A stretch of DNA of 7,454 bases, from contig CATYZI010000056.1 of the NCBI GenBank assembly GCA_958415625.1, forward strand, positions 1 through 7,454, in the 5' to 3' direction. The notes beneath the pieces are model-generated. The model did no database searches, was not told the origin of the DNA, and saw only the letters and a list, made by a program, of their open reading frames with translations. The number at the start of each line of letters is the position of its first letter. Within the stretch, counting starts at the first letter, position 1. The DNA is from an uncultured Collinsella sp. Its GTDB lineage: Bacteria; Actinomycetota; Coriobacteriia; Coriobacteriales; Coriobacteriaceae. The position numbers were made by a program, and so were the translations under genes. Positions 7,356 to 7,454 of this stretch are shown piece after piece.

Positions 7356-7454
7356 GCGATGAAAATCCGAGATCTGTCGACCAGGCCCCGGTTTCGAGGG
7401 ATCGCGTCGAAAATGTTGGTGTAAGGGTGGCTCCCTAGCGTCCGTTTAACGAAG

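Larger units (their letters stand above)
7065..7454. other. 390-bp non-coding region upstream of the pel operon
   Basis: No gene is supported here. It holds the leader, the promoter candidate, short hairpins (GATGT-GGGG-ACATC at 7174-7187; GTGCT-AAATG-AGCAC at 7192-7206; TTTCGA with a 9-nt loop and TCGAAA at 7392-7412) and the inverted-repeat element. The stretch 7360-7454 shows no other clear signal. The base composition around 7085-7235 is more AT-rich than the operon, as expected for a promoter region. Confidence 0.6.

Noticed and set aside
7233..7424. 63-codon plus-strand frame in the upstream region
   Set aside because: It has no clear ribosome binding site and runs through the inverted-repeat element, so it is better explained as non-coding.

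Overview
This window carries a compact five-gene operon, all on the minus strand, that matches the Gram-positive type of Pel exopolysaccharide locus. In transcription order it runs pelD-like (7064-4926), pelE-like (4929-4024), pelA deacetylase-like (4027-2147), pelF (2150-723) and pelG (719-27, interrupted). The first four genes are joined by 4-nt stop/start overlaps (TTGA, ATGA, ATGA). pelG follows pelF after 3 nt. All five have strong purine-rich ribosome binding sites, so the genes appear translationally coupled.

The organism is probably a GC-rich Gram-positive gut-type actinobacterium, with Coriobacteriia (Collinsella-like) as my best guess. This rests on high GC, AGGAGG-type ribosome binding sites, GTG and TTG starts, and a Pel locus with a deacetylase but no outer-membrane parts (no PelB or PelC) and no hydrolase domain. 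The taxon is inference; no marker gene is present.

The genes should work together as an inner-membrane polymer synthase. PelF is a GT4 glycosyltransferase that builds an N-acetylhexosamine polymer in the cytoplasm. PelG is a multi-pass membrane protein expected to carry the chain across the membrane. PelE is a small membrane protein with a TPR-like helical tail that bridges components. PelD is the cyclic-di-GMP receptor that switches the complex on. The PelA-like protein is a membrane-anchored deacetylase acting on the chain outside the cell. PelD here has an extra N-terminal domain resembling a short-chain dehydrogenase/reductase that lacks the usual catalytic and dinucleotide motifs. It also keeps an intact RxxD site exactly five residues ahead of a degenerate GGDEF motif.

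The two ends hold the least explained structure. At 18-57 a perfect 40-bp palindrome with no spacer interrupts pelG after about six membrane segments and supplies its stop codon. Either the gene is truly broken or rearranged there, or this is an assembly fold-back. At 7065-7454 a 390-bp non-coding leader holds a candidate promoter with a small inverted repeat filling its spacer, and further upstream a 127-bp element bounded by 20-bp imperfect inverted repeats with four alternating copies of a TGCGGC hexamer.
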